Below, piece after piece: positions 47,842-56,527 of a DNA stretch of 64,000 nt. The stretch is from the NCBI RefSeq assembly GCF_002879645.1, contig NZ_PNRE01000016.1, positions 1 through 64,000 of the forward strand, given 5' to 3'. Positions within the stretch are counted from its first letter, which is position 1. The number at the start of each line of letters is the position of its first letter. The position numbers and the translations under genes were made by a program. The notes beneath the pieces were generated by a model. It had not been told where the DNA came from. It searched no databases and worked only from the letters and a program-made list of their open reading frames with translations. Source of the stretch: Halomonas heilongjiangensis. Its GTDB lineage: Bacteria; Pseudomonadota; Gammaproteobacteria; Pseudomonadales; Halomonadaceae.

Positions 47842-48771
47842 TCAGCGCCTGGCGCGGGCATGATCGAGCTTCTCGCAGAACAGTCGGCTACCCTCCAGCA
47901 GCCGCGGCGTGGGCCGCTGAATCAGCGAGGGCGGCACGAAGTAGAGGTTGTCGCGCTCGACCGCCGTCAGGCTCGGATACTGCTCCCAGTGAGTCAGCCA
48001 GTCGCGGTTCTCCTCACCCATGCCGCCGGCAACGATCGCCTCGGGATCGGCGGCGAGCACCGCTTCATCGTCGATGCGTGGCACCAGGCGCGACAGCTCG
48101 CCGAAGACGTTGACGCCACCGCACAGGGTCAGCACCTTGCCGATGAGGTGCTCGTCGTTGACGGTCATCAGTGGCTCGCCCCAGACCTGGTAGAACACCG
48201 TGACCGGCTCGGCGTCGGCATAGCGCTCGGCGAGCTCCGCCATGCCATCGCGGAACTCGGCGGCGACGCGACCTCCCTCCTCGCGGGTGTCGGCGAGCAG
48301 CGCCAGCCGCTCGACGGCACTGGAGACGCCCTCGACATCGCGCGGCTCGATATAGAACACCGCCATGCCCAGGTCCTCGAGGGTCTCGAGCTGCTCGGGC
48401 GGGTTGCCGGTGACCCAGCCGATCACCAGGTCCGGTTGCAACGCCACCAGGGCCTCCAGATCCATGCGGGTGTGGCTGCCCACCGAGGTGACCGCCTTGG
48501 CTTCCGGGGGGTAGTCGCTGTAGGCCACCACCGCCACCACCTTGTCGCCCGCCCCCGCGGCGTAGGCCAACTCCGTCGCCCCGGGCGACAGCGCGGCGAT
48601 GCGGGTGGCCGGCGCATCGAGGCACACCTCGCGGTCGCGGTCGTCGGTGGCGCAGAGCGCATCGGCGCGCGCCTCGCCGACGCCCAGCCCCGGCAGGCCT
48701 AGCAATGCAACGAGAACTGCAGCGGGGCCAAGGGCCCCGCCGAGCCGGCCGCTACTGGCCGAAGTGAACAC
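47842..48771 (-). CDS. btuF: Periplasmic cobalamin-binding protein BtuF
   Basis: A helical-backbone binding protein (about 309 residues) that hands cobalamin from the periplasm to BtuCD. RIAALSPGATELAYAAGAGDKVVAVVAYSDYPPEAK is very close in pattern to E. coli BtuF. Two cysteines near the mature N-terminus (LCATDDRDREVCLD) may form a disulfide. The start is uncertain: GTG 48771 gives a plausible signal peptide ending GVGEARA and overlaps btuB by 20 nt; GTG 48807 would overlap by 56 nt. Confidence 0.88.
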   Translation of the reverse strand: MFTSASSGRLGGALGPAAVLVALLGLPGLGVGEARADALCATDDRDREVCLDAPATRIAALSPGATELAYAAGAGDKVVAVVAYSDYPPEAKAVTSVGSHTRMDLEALVALQPDLVIGWVTGNPPEQLETLEDLGMAVFYIEPRDVEGVSSAVERLALLADTREEGGRVAAEFRDGMAELAERYADAEPVTVFYQVWGEPLMTVNDEHLIGKVLTLCGGVNVFGELSRLVPRIDDEAVLAADPEAIVAGGMGEENRDWLTHWEQYPSLTAVERDNLYFVPPSLIQRPTPRLLEGSRLFCEKLDHARARR

Positions 48772-50611
48772 TGACGAAGGCCGCGCGGCCGGCGTTGATG
48801 TAGTCACGTGAGGTTTCGTACTCCTTGTCGAGTGCGTTCTCTACCGTCAGCCGGGCCGACCACAGCGGGGCGAACTGCCAGCCGGCACGCAGGTTGAGCG
48901 TGCCGAAGCCGGCCAGACGATGCTCGTTGGCAACATCGTCATAACGGTGGTTCTGAGCAGTCCAGGAAGCACCAAGCTCCCAGTCACCGAATTCTCGATC
49001 CACGTCCAGGCGCAGACTGCGGGAGGCACGGCGCGGCAAGTTATTTCCGGTTTCGCGATTCTCCGTGTCGAGATAGGTAAGCGCGACCTGAAGAGTCCAG
49101 TCATCCAGCTCTGCACCGGATGCCAATTCCGCTCCACGAATGCGCGCGTCGGCCACGTTCGTCGGGCGATAGCGCACCACATCAGGTGCCGGCGAGTCGC
49201 TGGCCCAATCGATCAGGTTATCGACATCGGTCTGGTATAGAGCAAAATCCCAGAATAGAGATCGATACTGGCCTCGTACACCGAGTTCGTAGGTGGACGA
49301 AGTCTCGGCTTCGAGTTCTTGGTTACCTTCGAACAGATAGGTAGTCCCAAAGAAGGTGCTTTCTTCGTAGGGATAGTAGAGATCATTAAACGTCGGGGCT
49401 CGAAAAGCCGTGCCATAGCTGGCACGCAGTGTATGCCAGTCATCGAGCGCATAGCCCAAAGCCAGGTTGCCGGTAAGCTCGTCTCCAAAGGCCTCGTTGT
49501 CGTCATGGCGCAGGCTTGTTTGCAGGGTAACGGGGTGGAAGTCGAGAAGCCCCTGGGCAAACAAAGCACGGTTGTCACGGCTCTTCTCGGTATAGTTTTC
49601 CGTGGTAGTGACATCGTCGCGATCGAACTCCGCCCCGAAGATCACATCGTGAGGACCGAAGCGCAAGGTGTTCTCCCACCGAGCGGTGCGTAGGCGAGTA
49701 TCGAAGGTGGAATCGCCAAAGGTGCGCTGGCTTTCCTGCTCGTCCCGAGACTCACTCAGGGTCAGGCGGCTGCGCCAATTATCCGTAACAGGCAGTTCTC
49801 CATATATCCCGGCCACCTGTTGTACGAAGTCGGTATCGCCATTGTCGATCTCAGTATTGCCCCGTGCACGCAAGGCCATTGCTCCGATCTCAGAGCCGTT
49901 GTCAAAGGTATGAGAGAGTCGCGCCAGCCCGCTGGTGTTGTCGAAACCCTTGTCCTCGCCGTCGCGTCGAATGGGCCGGCCATCGGTGCTGAAGTGGCTG
50001 CCGGCGAAGGTGTAGCGGGTGCCCCCACTGCCGCCGGAAAGCCCGGCGCTGTAGCGCTGGGACCCGAAGGAGCCGCCGCCGGCGGACATCCGGGGATGCG
50101 GACCGCCTTCTTCCGCTTCATGAGTGAAGAGCTGCACCACGCCCCCCACCGCATCGGCCCCGTAGAGGCTGCCGCGCGGCCCGCGTACGATCTCGGCACG
50201 CTGGAACAGGCGCGGGTCGAGGAACTGCCAGGCGGGGCCACCGGCCGTCGCCGAACGCAGGCGAATCCCGTCGATCAGCAACACATGCTGGTCGCTGTTG
50301 GTGCCGCGGATGAAGACGCTGCTGTGCTTGCCGAAGCTACCATTGGTGCTGACGTCGACCCCTGGCTGGCCACGCAGCAGGTCGGTGAGACTGGTCGGAT
50401 CCTGGCGACGCAGGGTGGCCTCGTCGAGCACGGTGACCGAAGCGAGACTCTGGTCGGCGGTACGCGGCGCCAGGGTGGCGGTGACCACCATCGGATTGAG
50501 GCGCAGCGACTCCTCCGTCTCGGCTGCGGCGGTCTGGGCATTCACGGTCAACGGCAGCGCGGCGAGACCGAAGGCGGCCAGGCCACGGACGGCATGGATT
50601 CTGGTGTTCAT
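48752..50611 (-). CDS. btuB: TonB-dependent outer-membrane cobalamin receptor BtuB
   Basis: A 619-residue outer-membrane receptor (E. coli BtuB 614). Signal peptide MNTRIHAVRGLAAFGLAALPLTVNAQT, TonB box in NPMVVTATL (about 40-48), plug domain (about 55-165, LRGQPGVDVSTNGSFGKHSSVFIRGTNSDQHVLLIDGIRL), then the 22-strand barrel rich in aromatic girdle residues. ATG 50611 has AAGGGA upstream; the frame to 50974 is part of the riboswitch leader. The barrel half is slightly less G+C-rich than the plug. Confidence 0.94.
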   Translation of the reverse strand: MNTRIHAVRGLAAFGLAALPLTVNAQTAAAETEESLRLNPMVVTATLAPRTADQSLASVTVLDEATLRRQDPTSLTDLLRGQPGVDVSTNGSFGKHSSVFIRGTNSDQHVLLIDGIRLRSATAGGPAWQFLDPRLFQRAEIVRGPRGSLYGADAVGGVVQLFTHEAEEGGPHPRMSAGGGSFGSQRYSAGLSGGSGGTRYTFAGSHFSTDGRPIRRDGEDKGFDNTSGLARLSHTFDNGSEIGAMALRARGNTEIDNGDTDFVQQVAGIYGELPVTDNWRSRLTLSESRDEQESQRTFGDSTFDTRLRTARWENTLRFGPHDVIFGAEFDRDDVTTTENYTEKSRDNRALFAQGLLDFHPVTLQTSLRHDDNEAFGDELTGNLALGYALDDWHTLRASYGTAFRAPTFNDLYYPYEESTFFGTTYLFEGNQELEAETSSTYELGVRGQYRSLFWDFALYQTDVDNLIDWASDSPAPDVVRYRPTNVADARIRGAELASGAELDDWTLQVALTYLDTENRETGNNLPRRASRSLRLDVDREFGDWELGASWTAQNHRYDDVANEHRLAGFGTLNLRAGWQFAPLWSARLTVENALDKEYETSRDYINAGRAAFVSVHFGQ

Positions 50612-50744
50612 GGGTTTCCCTTGCTCGCCGTGCCTACCCGCACGGTCGAATGGCGTTGTTATCGCCGGGGCAAGGGGATCGAGGAAGAGGGAAAACGACG
50701 GCGCCTGCCCTGCCTCGAGGTCGCCCACCGCAACCCGGCATGAT

Positions 50745-50950
50745 CTCTCGGGCCGGTCTCCGGGCTGACGAGCGGAAGCGGTGTCTGGAACACCCGGCTT
50801 CCCGAACGACCGCCTTCCCGTGCCTGGGCACAGTGGCATGAAGGCCGTTCTTGTCTCGATCACCGTTGCGGGGGCAGCGTCGGAATGGCGGCATGGGAGC
50901 GCGCACCGACTTCCCGTTTCACCGGCGGATATTGCCGCCGGTACCTGAGA
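50745..50950 (-). promoter_or_regulatory. Cobalamin riboswitch controlling btuB-btuF-btuC-btuD
   Basis: On the minus strand: GGTACCGGCGGCAATATCCGCCGGTGAAACGGGAAG-type 5' paired region, GCTGCCCCCGCAACGGTGA (around 50860-50880), ATGCCACTGTG, two GGGAAG motifs, and the 3' B12 box AGCCCGGAGACCGGCC near 50750-50765. It ends about 135 nt before the btuB ATG. It occupies most of the 404-nt gap 50612-51015. Confidence 0.95.
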
Positions 50951-51015
50951 GTCGAGGTAAGCTAGCAACCCCACCGGAGAGCGTCAACGCGCATCTGCCC
51001 CGGCCTTGACCTGGC

Positions 51016-51444
51016 TCAGCCCAGCCGCCGCACCAGGCCATGGCGTACGTACCACACCGCGTCGCTGCGCCTGGCGGCGTCCTGGGCCAGCCAGCCGACC
51101 AGGTCGCGCAGCCGGCGCGCCTCGGCGGCCATGGGCACGATGCCGCGGCCCATCTCCGGCAGGATCAGCACCACCTCGAGAGCCATCTCGCGTTCGGCAT
51201 CGACAAGCGCGGTAAGCCCCTCGCCCCACTCGCGGCGCAGTCGGTCGTCGTCGGGCGTCGCAACCAGCGCCGCCTCGAGCCAGGCCGTCCAGCCGGTCAG
51301 CACCAGCGGATGGCCGGCCATCGCCGTCTCGCGCCAGGCCCCCAGGGGGGCGCCGGGGGCGAGACGGTGCCAGGTCGCCGCGGGGAAGCGCCCGCTTACC
51401 GCGTCGCGCTTGCCGGCGCAGGCACCGCCGATGAAGAGCTGCAT
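51016..51444 (-). CDS. Short CobU-like protein with degenerate P-loop
   Basis: A 142-residue protein starting MQLFIGGACAGKRDAV, the position of the CobU P-loop, but with Arg where the kinase Ser/Thr should be (GxxxxGKR). It is shorter than the canonical CobU encoded 1.3 kb upstream (GGARSGKS). The middle (VLTGWTAWLEAAL ... VVLILPEMGRGIVPM) parallels the CobU segment LDCLTLWASQWL ... VVVSNDINEDLPP. It lies last in the cobT operon; GGAGG sits seven bases before ATG 51444, and its first 49 nt overlap cobC. It may be a regulatory or salvage paralogue, or lost kinase activity. Confidence 0.75.
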   Translation of the reverse strand: MQLFIGGACAGKRDAVSGRFPAATWHRLAPGAPLGAWRETAMAGHPLVLTGWTAWLEAALVATPDDDRLRREWGEGLTALVDAEREMALEVVLILPEMGRGIVPMAAEARRLRDLVGWLAQDAARRSDAVWYVRHGLVRRLG

Positions 51445-52037
51445 CGCCAGCCTCCTTCCTGGTGAACGAAGACGAATCGCCGGCCCTGGGCCTGCCCCAC
51501 GCTGCCCGCCCAGAAGTCGATCGCCTCGAAACGCCGGCGCAGCTCGCGGATGACCCCGCCATGGGTCATCGTCAGCACACGGCGGTGCCCGCCGGCCTCG
51601 GCGGCCACGAGCAGCTCGCCCAGCCACGCCCCCAGGCGCTCGCGCAGGGCGGCCGCCGACTCGCCGTTCGGCGGCGCCTGCTCGCCGCGGCTATCGATCC
51701 ACTCGCGGTACGCGGCCAGCTCCTTGAGCTCGGCATAGCACTTGCCCTCGTAGTCACCGAAGTCGAGCTCGCGCAACCGCGCATCGAAACGTGTGGCGCC
51801 GCCGGGCTGCCGCCCCTCGAGCACGTAGGCCAGGGACTGGCGACAGCGGGTCAGGTCGCTGCAGTGGACGGCATCGAAGCGCTCCGCGGCCAAGTGGTCG
51901 CGCAGCCGGTCCAGGTCCGGGCGCGCCTCGGGCAGCAGCAGCGGGATGTCGCGCTGCCCCTGGTAGCGCTGCTCACGATTCCAGGCGGTCAGCCCGTGGC
52001 GAACGACCACCAGCTCCAGGCGATCAGCAACAGCCAT
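51396..52037 (-). CDS. cobC: Alpha-ribazole phosphatase-like histidine phosphatase CobC
   Basis: A 213-residue histidine-phosphatase-superfamily protein. The catalytic VVRHGLTAWN is at about residues 11-20 and the second histidine in TMTHGGVIR; SDLTRCRQSL and LRELDFGDYEGK are also typical. In this operon it probably dephosphorylates alpha-ribazole-5'-phosphate or adenosylcobalamin-5'-phosphate. GGAGGAGAG precedes ATG 52037. It overlaps cobS by 49 nt at its start and the CobU-like gene by 49 nt at its end. Confidence 0.88.
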   Translation of the reverse strand: MAVADRLELVVVRHGLTAWNREQRYQGQRDIPLLLPEARPDLDRLRDHLAAERFDAVHCSDLTRCRQSLAYVLEGRQPGGATRFDARLRELDFGDYEGKCYAELKELAAYREWIDSRGEQAPPNGESAAALRERLGAWLGELLVAAEAGGHRRVLTMTHGGVIRELRRRFEAIDFWAGSVGQAQGRRFVFVHQEGGWRCSSSSAVPAPASATR

Positions 52038-52747
52038 AGCTCTCCTCCCTCGATGGCGGCACCGACGATATCGCCGTTGATGCCCTTGAAGGCACGTATC
52101 ATCGCCGCGCCATATGTCAGCAGGAAGACCGGCAGCGCCACCAGCAGCAGCGGCCAGCCCGGCAGCCACCCGAGGAGCAGCGCCGGCGGCACCAGCGCGA
52201 GCAGCAGGTCGCGGCGATCGAGATGCTGCTTCCAGTGCCAGGCCAGCCCCTCGGATCGTGCCGCCGGGGCCAGCACCAGCAACGCCACCGCGCCGAGGCG
52301 TCCCAGCGCCGGCACCAGAGCGAGCAGCACCGGACTGACCCGGGCCTCCAGCAGCGCCCACAGCAGCATGGCCTTCCAGGCGAGCAGGAACAGTAGCGCC
52401 AGGATGGCGAAGCTGCCCACCTGGGGATCCTTCATGATCGCCCAGCGCTTCTCCAGCGGGGCATTGCTGCCCAGCGCATCGGCCACGTCCATCAGGCCGT
52501 CCAGGTGCAGGCCGCCGGAGAGCGCCACCCACAGGCTGAGCAGCACCAGCGCCAGCAGCGGCGTGGGAAGCCGCTCCTGCAGCAGCAGGTAGACGCCGGC
52601 CAGGACGGCACCCAGCAGCAGCCCCACCAGCGGGTAGCAGCGCACCGCCCAGCGGCTGGTCGCGGCCGTCCAGGGAGATTCGACCGGTACCGGCAGCCGG
52701 GTCAGGAACTGGATCGCCAGCAGCAGCCCGTAGCCCGCTTCCCTCAT
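51989..52747 (-). CDS. cobS: Adenosylcobinamide-GDP ribazoletransferase (cobalamin synthase) CobS
   Basis: A 252-residue polytopic inner-membrane enzyme that joins adenosylcobinamide-GDP and alpha-ribazole. The metal-site motif GGLHLDGLMDVADAL lies at about residues 78-92, with FLTRLPVP near the N-terminus and AFKGINGDIVGAAIE near the end. Length fits (E. coli 247). ATG 52747 overlaps the cobU stop (ATGA) with GGAGG upstream. Confidence 0.94.
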   Translation of the reverse strand: MREAGYGLLLAIQFLTRLPVPVESPWTAATSRWAVRCYPLVGLLLGAVLAGVYLLLQERLPTPLLALVLLSLWVALSGGLHLDGLMDVADALGSNAPLEKRWAIMKDPQVGSFAILALLFLLAWKAMLLWALLEARVSPVLLALVPALGRLGAVALLVLAPAARSEGLAWHWKQHLDRRDLLLALVPPALLLGWLPGWPLLLVALPVFLLTYGAAMIRAFKGINGDIVGAAIEGGELWLLLIAWSWWSFATG

Positions 52748-53277
52748 CTCGCCTCCTTCCAGTCGATGGGCAGCCCGGCGACCACCTCGACCACCCGGTC
52801 GGCCTCTATGGCCAACTGACGGTGCAGCCGCTGCAGGAAGGCGAGATAGCGCCACACCTCGGGATCCCGCGGCGGCAGGTCTTCGTTGATGTCGTTGGAG
52901 ACCACTACCAGGGCGATCGACTGCCCCCGGGCACGGGCCAGCAGTTCGCCCAGCACGCGCTCGCCCTCCGCCGCCGGGCCTCCACCGCCGTAGAGCCACT
53001 GGCTGGCCCACAGGGTCAGGCAGTCGAGCAGCACGGTGCCGCCGGCCTCGACCCGGGCCAGGGCCGCGTCGAGCGCCAGCGGCGCCTCCAGGGTGAACCA
53101 GCCGTCGCCACGCTCGCGGCGATGACGGGCGATGCGCGCCGCCATCTCGCTGTCCGAGGCCCGGGCAGTGGCCAGGTAGTAGCGCCGTCCACCGCGCCCA
53201 TGGTGCCACTCCCGGGCCAGCCGCTCGGCGAAGGCGCTCTTGCCGGAACGCGCCCCGCCGCTGACGAAGGCGATCAT
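52744..53277 (-). CDS. cobU: Adenosylcobinamide kinase / adenosylcobinamide-phosphate guanylyltransferase CobU
   Basis: A 177-residue bifunctional enzyme that phosphorylates and then guanylylates adenosylcobinamide. An intact P-loop GGARSGKS (about 6-13), YLATARASDSEMAARIARHRRERG with the guanylylated histidine candidate, LLDCLTLW and VVSNDINEDLPP are all present. ATG 53277 overlaps the upstream stop (ATGA) and has GGAGG five bases before it; ATG 53289 is less likely. Confidence 0.94.
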   Translation of the reverse strand: MIAFVSGGARSGKSAFAERLAREWHHGRGGRRYYLATARASDSEMAARIARHRRERGDGWFTLEAPLALDAALARVEAGGTVLLDCLTLWASQWLYGGGGPAAEGERVLGELLARARGQSIALVVVSNDINEDLPPRDPEVWRYLAFLQRLHRQLAIEADRVVEVVAGLPIDWKEAR

Positions 53278-54368
53278 GCCGGCCTCCATGCGGCCAGGGT
53301 CGTCAGCAGCCGCTCGTTGTCGGCGCGTCCGCGCAGCGCCAGGCGCAGCCAGCCGCCGTCGAGGCCGGGGAAATTATGGGTATGGCGGGCCAGGATGCCG
53401 GCCTGCAACAATCGCCGCAGCAATGCATCGCCTGTTGGCGGGCCACTGCCCTGGCGCACCAGAAAGAAATTGACCCGACTCGGCACCACCTCGAGGCCCA
53501 GCGACAGCAGGCCCGACTGAAGGCGCGGACGCTCCTCACGCAGCCAGGCATGGGTGCGATCGAGGAAGTCGCTATCCGCCAACAGGGGCGCCACCAGGGC
53601 AGCGGAAAGGTGATTGACGCTCCAGGGGGGCTGGCCAGCCTGGAGCCGACGGATCGTCTGCGCGCCTGCCAATATATAGCCCAGCCGCAGTCCCGGCAGG
53701 GTATACAGCTTGGTCAGGGAACGCAGCAGGATCAGGTTGTCGAAATGTGCCAGCAGCGGAGTCAGCGCTTCCCCTGGCTCATCGACGAAATCAATGAAGG
53801 CCTCGTCCACCACCACCGTGACGCCCTGCTGCCGCGCCGAATCGAGCAGCCTCTCCATGGTATGCCATGGCAACAGGGTGCCGGTGGGGTTGTTGGGCCG
53901 GCAGAGAAACAGCACGTCGGCCTGGCGGAGCGGGGAGGCGAGCCTGTCCGGGTCCAATGCGAAGGCCGGTGCCGCCAGGGGAAGCGAGGTGATCTGGAGA
54001 CCATGTGCCGCGCAGGCCCGGGCATACTCCGAGAAGCTCGGCTCGACGATGACCGCCTGGCCACGGGCATGCAGCCCGGCGGCCAGGAAGATCGCCTCGG
54101 CCCCGCCGTTGGTCGGCAGTACCTGATTAGGGTCAACGCCTTCGTGACGGGCGATCGCCTCGCGTGGCTCTGTGTAGCTCGGGTCGGGGTAGCGGGCTAG
54201 TCCCGCCATCGCACCGGCAATGGCATCGCCCAGCCAGTCGGGCGGCCCCAGCGGATTGATATTGGCGCTGAAGTCGAGCAGCTCATGGTCGGCGGGCAGG
54301 CCGAAACGCGCCAGCAGCGTCGCCGCCTGTCCGCCGTGACTCGGCCAGGCCTCGTCGGATCGCCTCAT
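53274..54368 (-). CDS. cobD: Threonine-phosphate decarboxylase CobD (CobC in the Pseudomonas scheme)
   Basis: A 364-residue PLP-dependent class I aminotransferase-fold enzyme that makes (R)-1-amino-2-propanol phosphate, the linker of the nucleotide loop. LLDFSANINPLGPP, CRPNNPTGTLL, VVDEAFIDF and the PLP-lysine segment LRSLTKLYTLPGLRLGY are clear. ATG 54368 overlaps the cbiB stop (ATGA). Two naming schemes exist; here CobD is used in the Salmonella sense. Confidence 0.92.
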   Translation of the reverse strand: MRRSDEAWPSHGGQAATLLARFGLPADHELLDFSANINPLGPPDWLGDAIAGAMAGLARYPDPSYTEPREAIARHEGVDPNQVLPTNGGAEAIFLAAGLHARGQAVIVEPSFSEYARACAAHGLQITSLPLAAPAFALDPDRLASPLRQADVLFLCRPNNPTGTLLPWHTMERLLDSARQQGVTVVVDEAFIDFVDEPGEALTPLLAHFDNLILLRSLTKLYTLPGLRLGYILAGAQTIRRLQAGQPPWSVNHLSAALVAPLLADSDFLDRTHAWLREERPRLQSGLLSLGLEVVPSRVNFFLVRQGSGPPTGDALLRRLLQAGILARHTHNFPGLDGGWLRLALRGRADNERLLTTLAAWRPA

Positions 54369-55348
54369 GCCAGCCACTCCCGCACCAGCACCGCCGGCAG
54401 CATCAGCAGCAGGAAGGCCGACCAGCCCCCGTGCATCAGGCGAATCGCACGGCCGATATGTGCCACCCCGAGGGCTTCGAGGGGCTCGCCGAGGAGGGCG
54501 CGGCGGGAAAGCACGCCGCCGTAGCGGTTGACGCCGCCCAGTTGCACGCCGAGCAGCCGGGCCACCATCGCCTCGGGCCAGCCGGCATTGGGGCTAGGGT
54601 GGCGTGGGGCCTCCCGCCGGGTCGCCGCCAGGGCGCCGCGATGCCGCCAGTGCCCGGGCAGCCCCCGGGCACCGAGCCACAGGGCCAGGGCGGTGAGGCG
54701 CGCCGGCAGCCAGTTGGCCAGGTCGTCGAGGCGGGCCGAGGCCCAGCCGAAGTCGGCATGGCGAGCGTTGCGGTAGCCGACCATCGAATCCAGGGTATTC
54801 ACCGCCTTGTAGGCCAGCGCCAGCGGCGCCCCGCCGAGCAGCGCCCAGAACAGCGGCGCGGTGATGCCATCCACCGTATTCTCGGCCACGGTCTCCACCG
54901 CGCCTCGGCTGATCTCGCCCTCGTCCAGCGCCACGGTATCGCGACCGACGATCATCGCCAGCGCCCGTCGCGCCCCCGGCAGGTCACCGCGACCCAAGGG
55001 CGTCGCCACCGCCCGCGCGGCATCGCGCAGCCCCTTGATCGCCAGGGTCGTGGCCAGCAGCCAGAGCTCCGCCGCCAGGGCCAGCCAGGGGTCGAGCCGG
55101 CCGAGCAGCGCGAGCAGCCCCCAGGCGAGGGCGTAGGCACCGAGCACCACCACCGCCGTCAGCAGGACACCCCTGGCCCGGCGCGCCGCCGCCGAGCCGT
55201 GGTTCCAGGCCCGCTCGAGGCGAGCGATCATCCACCCCATGCCGACCACCGGGTGGGGCAGGCGGCGGGGATCGCCGACCCACAGGTCGATAGCGATGGC
55301 CGCCAGCACCAGGCCCAGCAGGGGCAGGCTGAGGGGAGCCTGGCTCAT
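54365..55348 (-). CDS. cbiB: Adenosylcobinamide-phosphate synthase CbiB
   Basis: A 327-residue inner-membrane protein that attaches the aminopropanol-phosphate linker to adenosylcobyric acid. IDLWVGDPRRLPHPVVGMGWMI, GRDTVALDEGEISRGAVETVAENTVDGITAPLFWALLGG and YKAVNTLDSMVGYRN are diagnostic. Overlaps cobT and cobD by 4 nt each. Called CobD in the Pseudomonas scheme. Confidence 0.95.
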   Translation of the reverse strand: MSQAPLSLPLLGLVLAAIAIDLWVGDPRRLPHPVVGMGWMIARLERAWNHGSAAARRARGVLLTAVVVLGAYALAWGLLALLGRLDPWLALAAELWLLATTLAIKGLRDAARAVATPLGRGDLPGARRALAMIVGRDTVALDEGEISRGAVETVAENTVDGITAPLFWALLGGAPLALAYKAVNTLDSMVGYRNARHADFGWASARLDDLANWLPARLTALALWLGARGLPGHWRHRGALAATRREAPRHPSPNAGWPEAMVARLLGVQLGGVNRYGGVLSRRALLGEPLEALGVAHIGRAIRLMHGGWSAFLLLMLPAVLVREWLA

Positions 55349-56394
55349 GCCCGGTCGTCGCCGGCCACGCCGGCGTCGGCAAAGGTCGCCATCTCCGCCA
55401 GCATGTCGCAGGCGGCCTCCAGCAGCGGGAAGGCCAGCGCCGCTCCGGTGCCCTCGCCGAGCCGCAGCGCGAGGTCGAGCAGCGGCTCGGCGTCGAGCGC
55501 GGCCAGGGCCACGGCATGGCCCGGCTCCCGGGAGCGATGCCCGAACACCAGGTAGTCGCGCGCGCCCGGGGCGAGACGACAGGCCACCAGCGCCGCCACC
55601 GTGGCGATGAAGCCGTCGACCAGCAGCGGCACGCGGCGTACCGCCGCCTCCAGGCAGGCGCCGGCCATGGCGGCGATCTCCAATCCGCCGAGACTCGCCA
55701 GCACCCCGAGCGGGTCCGCCGGGTCGGGGGCACGCGCGGCGATGGCGCCCTCGACCACCCTCCGTTTGTGGGCCAGGCGGGCGTCGTCGATGCCGGTGCC
55801 GCGCCCCACCAGCCGCGCCACCGGCTCACAGGTCAGCACCGCCAGCACGGCGCTGCTGGCAGTGGTGTTGGCGATGCCCATCTCGCCGACGATCAGGCAG
55901 CGACAGCCGGTCTCGACGGCCCGCCCGGCCGCCCGCCGCCCCGCTTCGATGGCCGCCTCCGCCTCGGCGCGGCTCATGGCGTCCCGGTGGGCGATGTTCG
56001 CCGTGCCGGGCCGCACCTTCTCGTCTACGACGCCCTGGCCGGACACGGCGCCGGCCACGCCGACGTCGATCACCTCGAGTCGCGCCCCGATCCGGCGGGC
56101 GAAGACGTTGATCGCCGCGCCGCCGGCGACGAAGTTGGCCACCATCTGGGCCGTCACCTCTTGGGGAAAGGCCGAGACGCCCTCGTCGGCGACGCCGTGA
56201 TCGGCGGCGAACACCAGCACGCCGGGCGGCGTGACCCGGGGAAAGGGCTCACCGGTCATCGCGGCCAGGTCCACCGCGAGCCGCTCCAGGCGGCCCAGGC
56301 TGCCCGGCGGCTTGGTCAGGGTATCGAGGTAGGCACCTACGCGCTCGCCGAGGCGCCGGTCGGGTGCGGCAATGGGCAGGGGGGTATCGGTCAC
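55345..56394 (-). CDS. cobT: Nicotinate-nucleotide--dimethylbenzimidazole phosphoribosyltransferase CobT
   Basis: A 349-residue enzyme that makes alpha-ribazole-5'-phosphate from the base produced by BluB. KPPGSLGRLERLAVDLA, FAADHGVADEGVSAFPQEVTAQMV, GEMGIANTTASSAV and the C-terminal half match CobT (called CobU in the Pseudomonas scheme). It is the first gene of the seven-gene late operon running to 51016. I see no riboswitch in its 133-nt upstream gap, which it shares with a divergent SOS-box gene. Confidence 0.95.
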   Translation of the reverse strand: MTDTPLPIAAPDRRLGERVGAYLDTLTKPPGSLGRLERLAVDLAAMTGEPFPRVTPPGVLVFAADHGVADEGVSAFPQEVTAQMVANFVAGGAAINVFARRIGARLEVIDVGVAGAVSGQGVVDEKVRPGTANIAHRDAMSRAEAEAAIEAGRRAAGRAVETGCRCLIVGEMGIANTTASSAVLAVLTCEPVARLVGRGTGIDDARLAHKRRVVEGAIAARAPDPADPLGVLASLGGLEIAAMAGACLEAAVRRVPLLVDGFIATVAALVACRLAPGARDYLVFGHRSREPGHAVALAALDAEPLLDLALRLGEGTGAALAFPLLEAACDMLAEMATFADAGVAGDDRA

Positions 56395-56493
56395 GGGGCC
56401 GCTCCAGGTAGGTCATCCATGTCGGGCCGCTCATGTTACCAGAGTCATGGCCGTCCTCCGCAGGACGGCTGACATACTGCCGACACCTCTCTA

Positions 56494-56513
56494 TACTGTT
56501 TATATATACAGTA
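56494..56513. promoter_or_regulatory. LexA (SOS) box
   Basis: TACTGTTTATATATACAGTA: CTGT, eight A/T-only bases, ACAG, flanked by TA on both sides, differing from the E. coli consensus at one central position. It lies 14 bp before the start codon of the radical SAM gene and 100 bp from the divergent cobT start. A LexA-type repressor is strongly implied. Confidence 0.93.
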
Positions 56514-56527
56514 CCTGGAGGGCCGCC

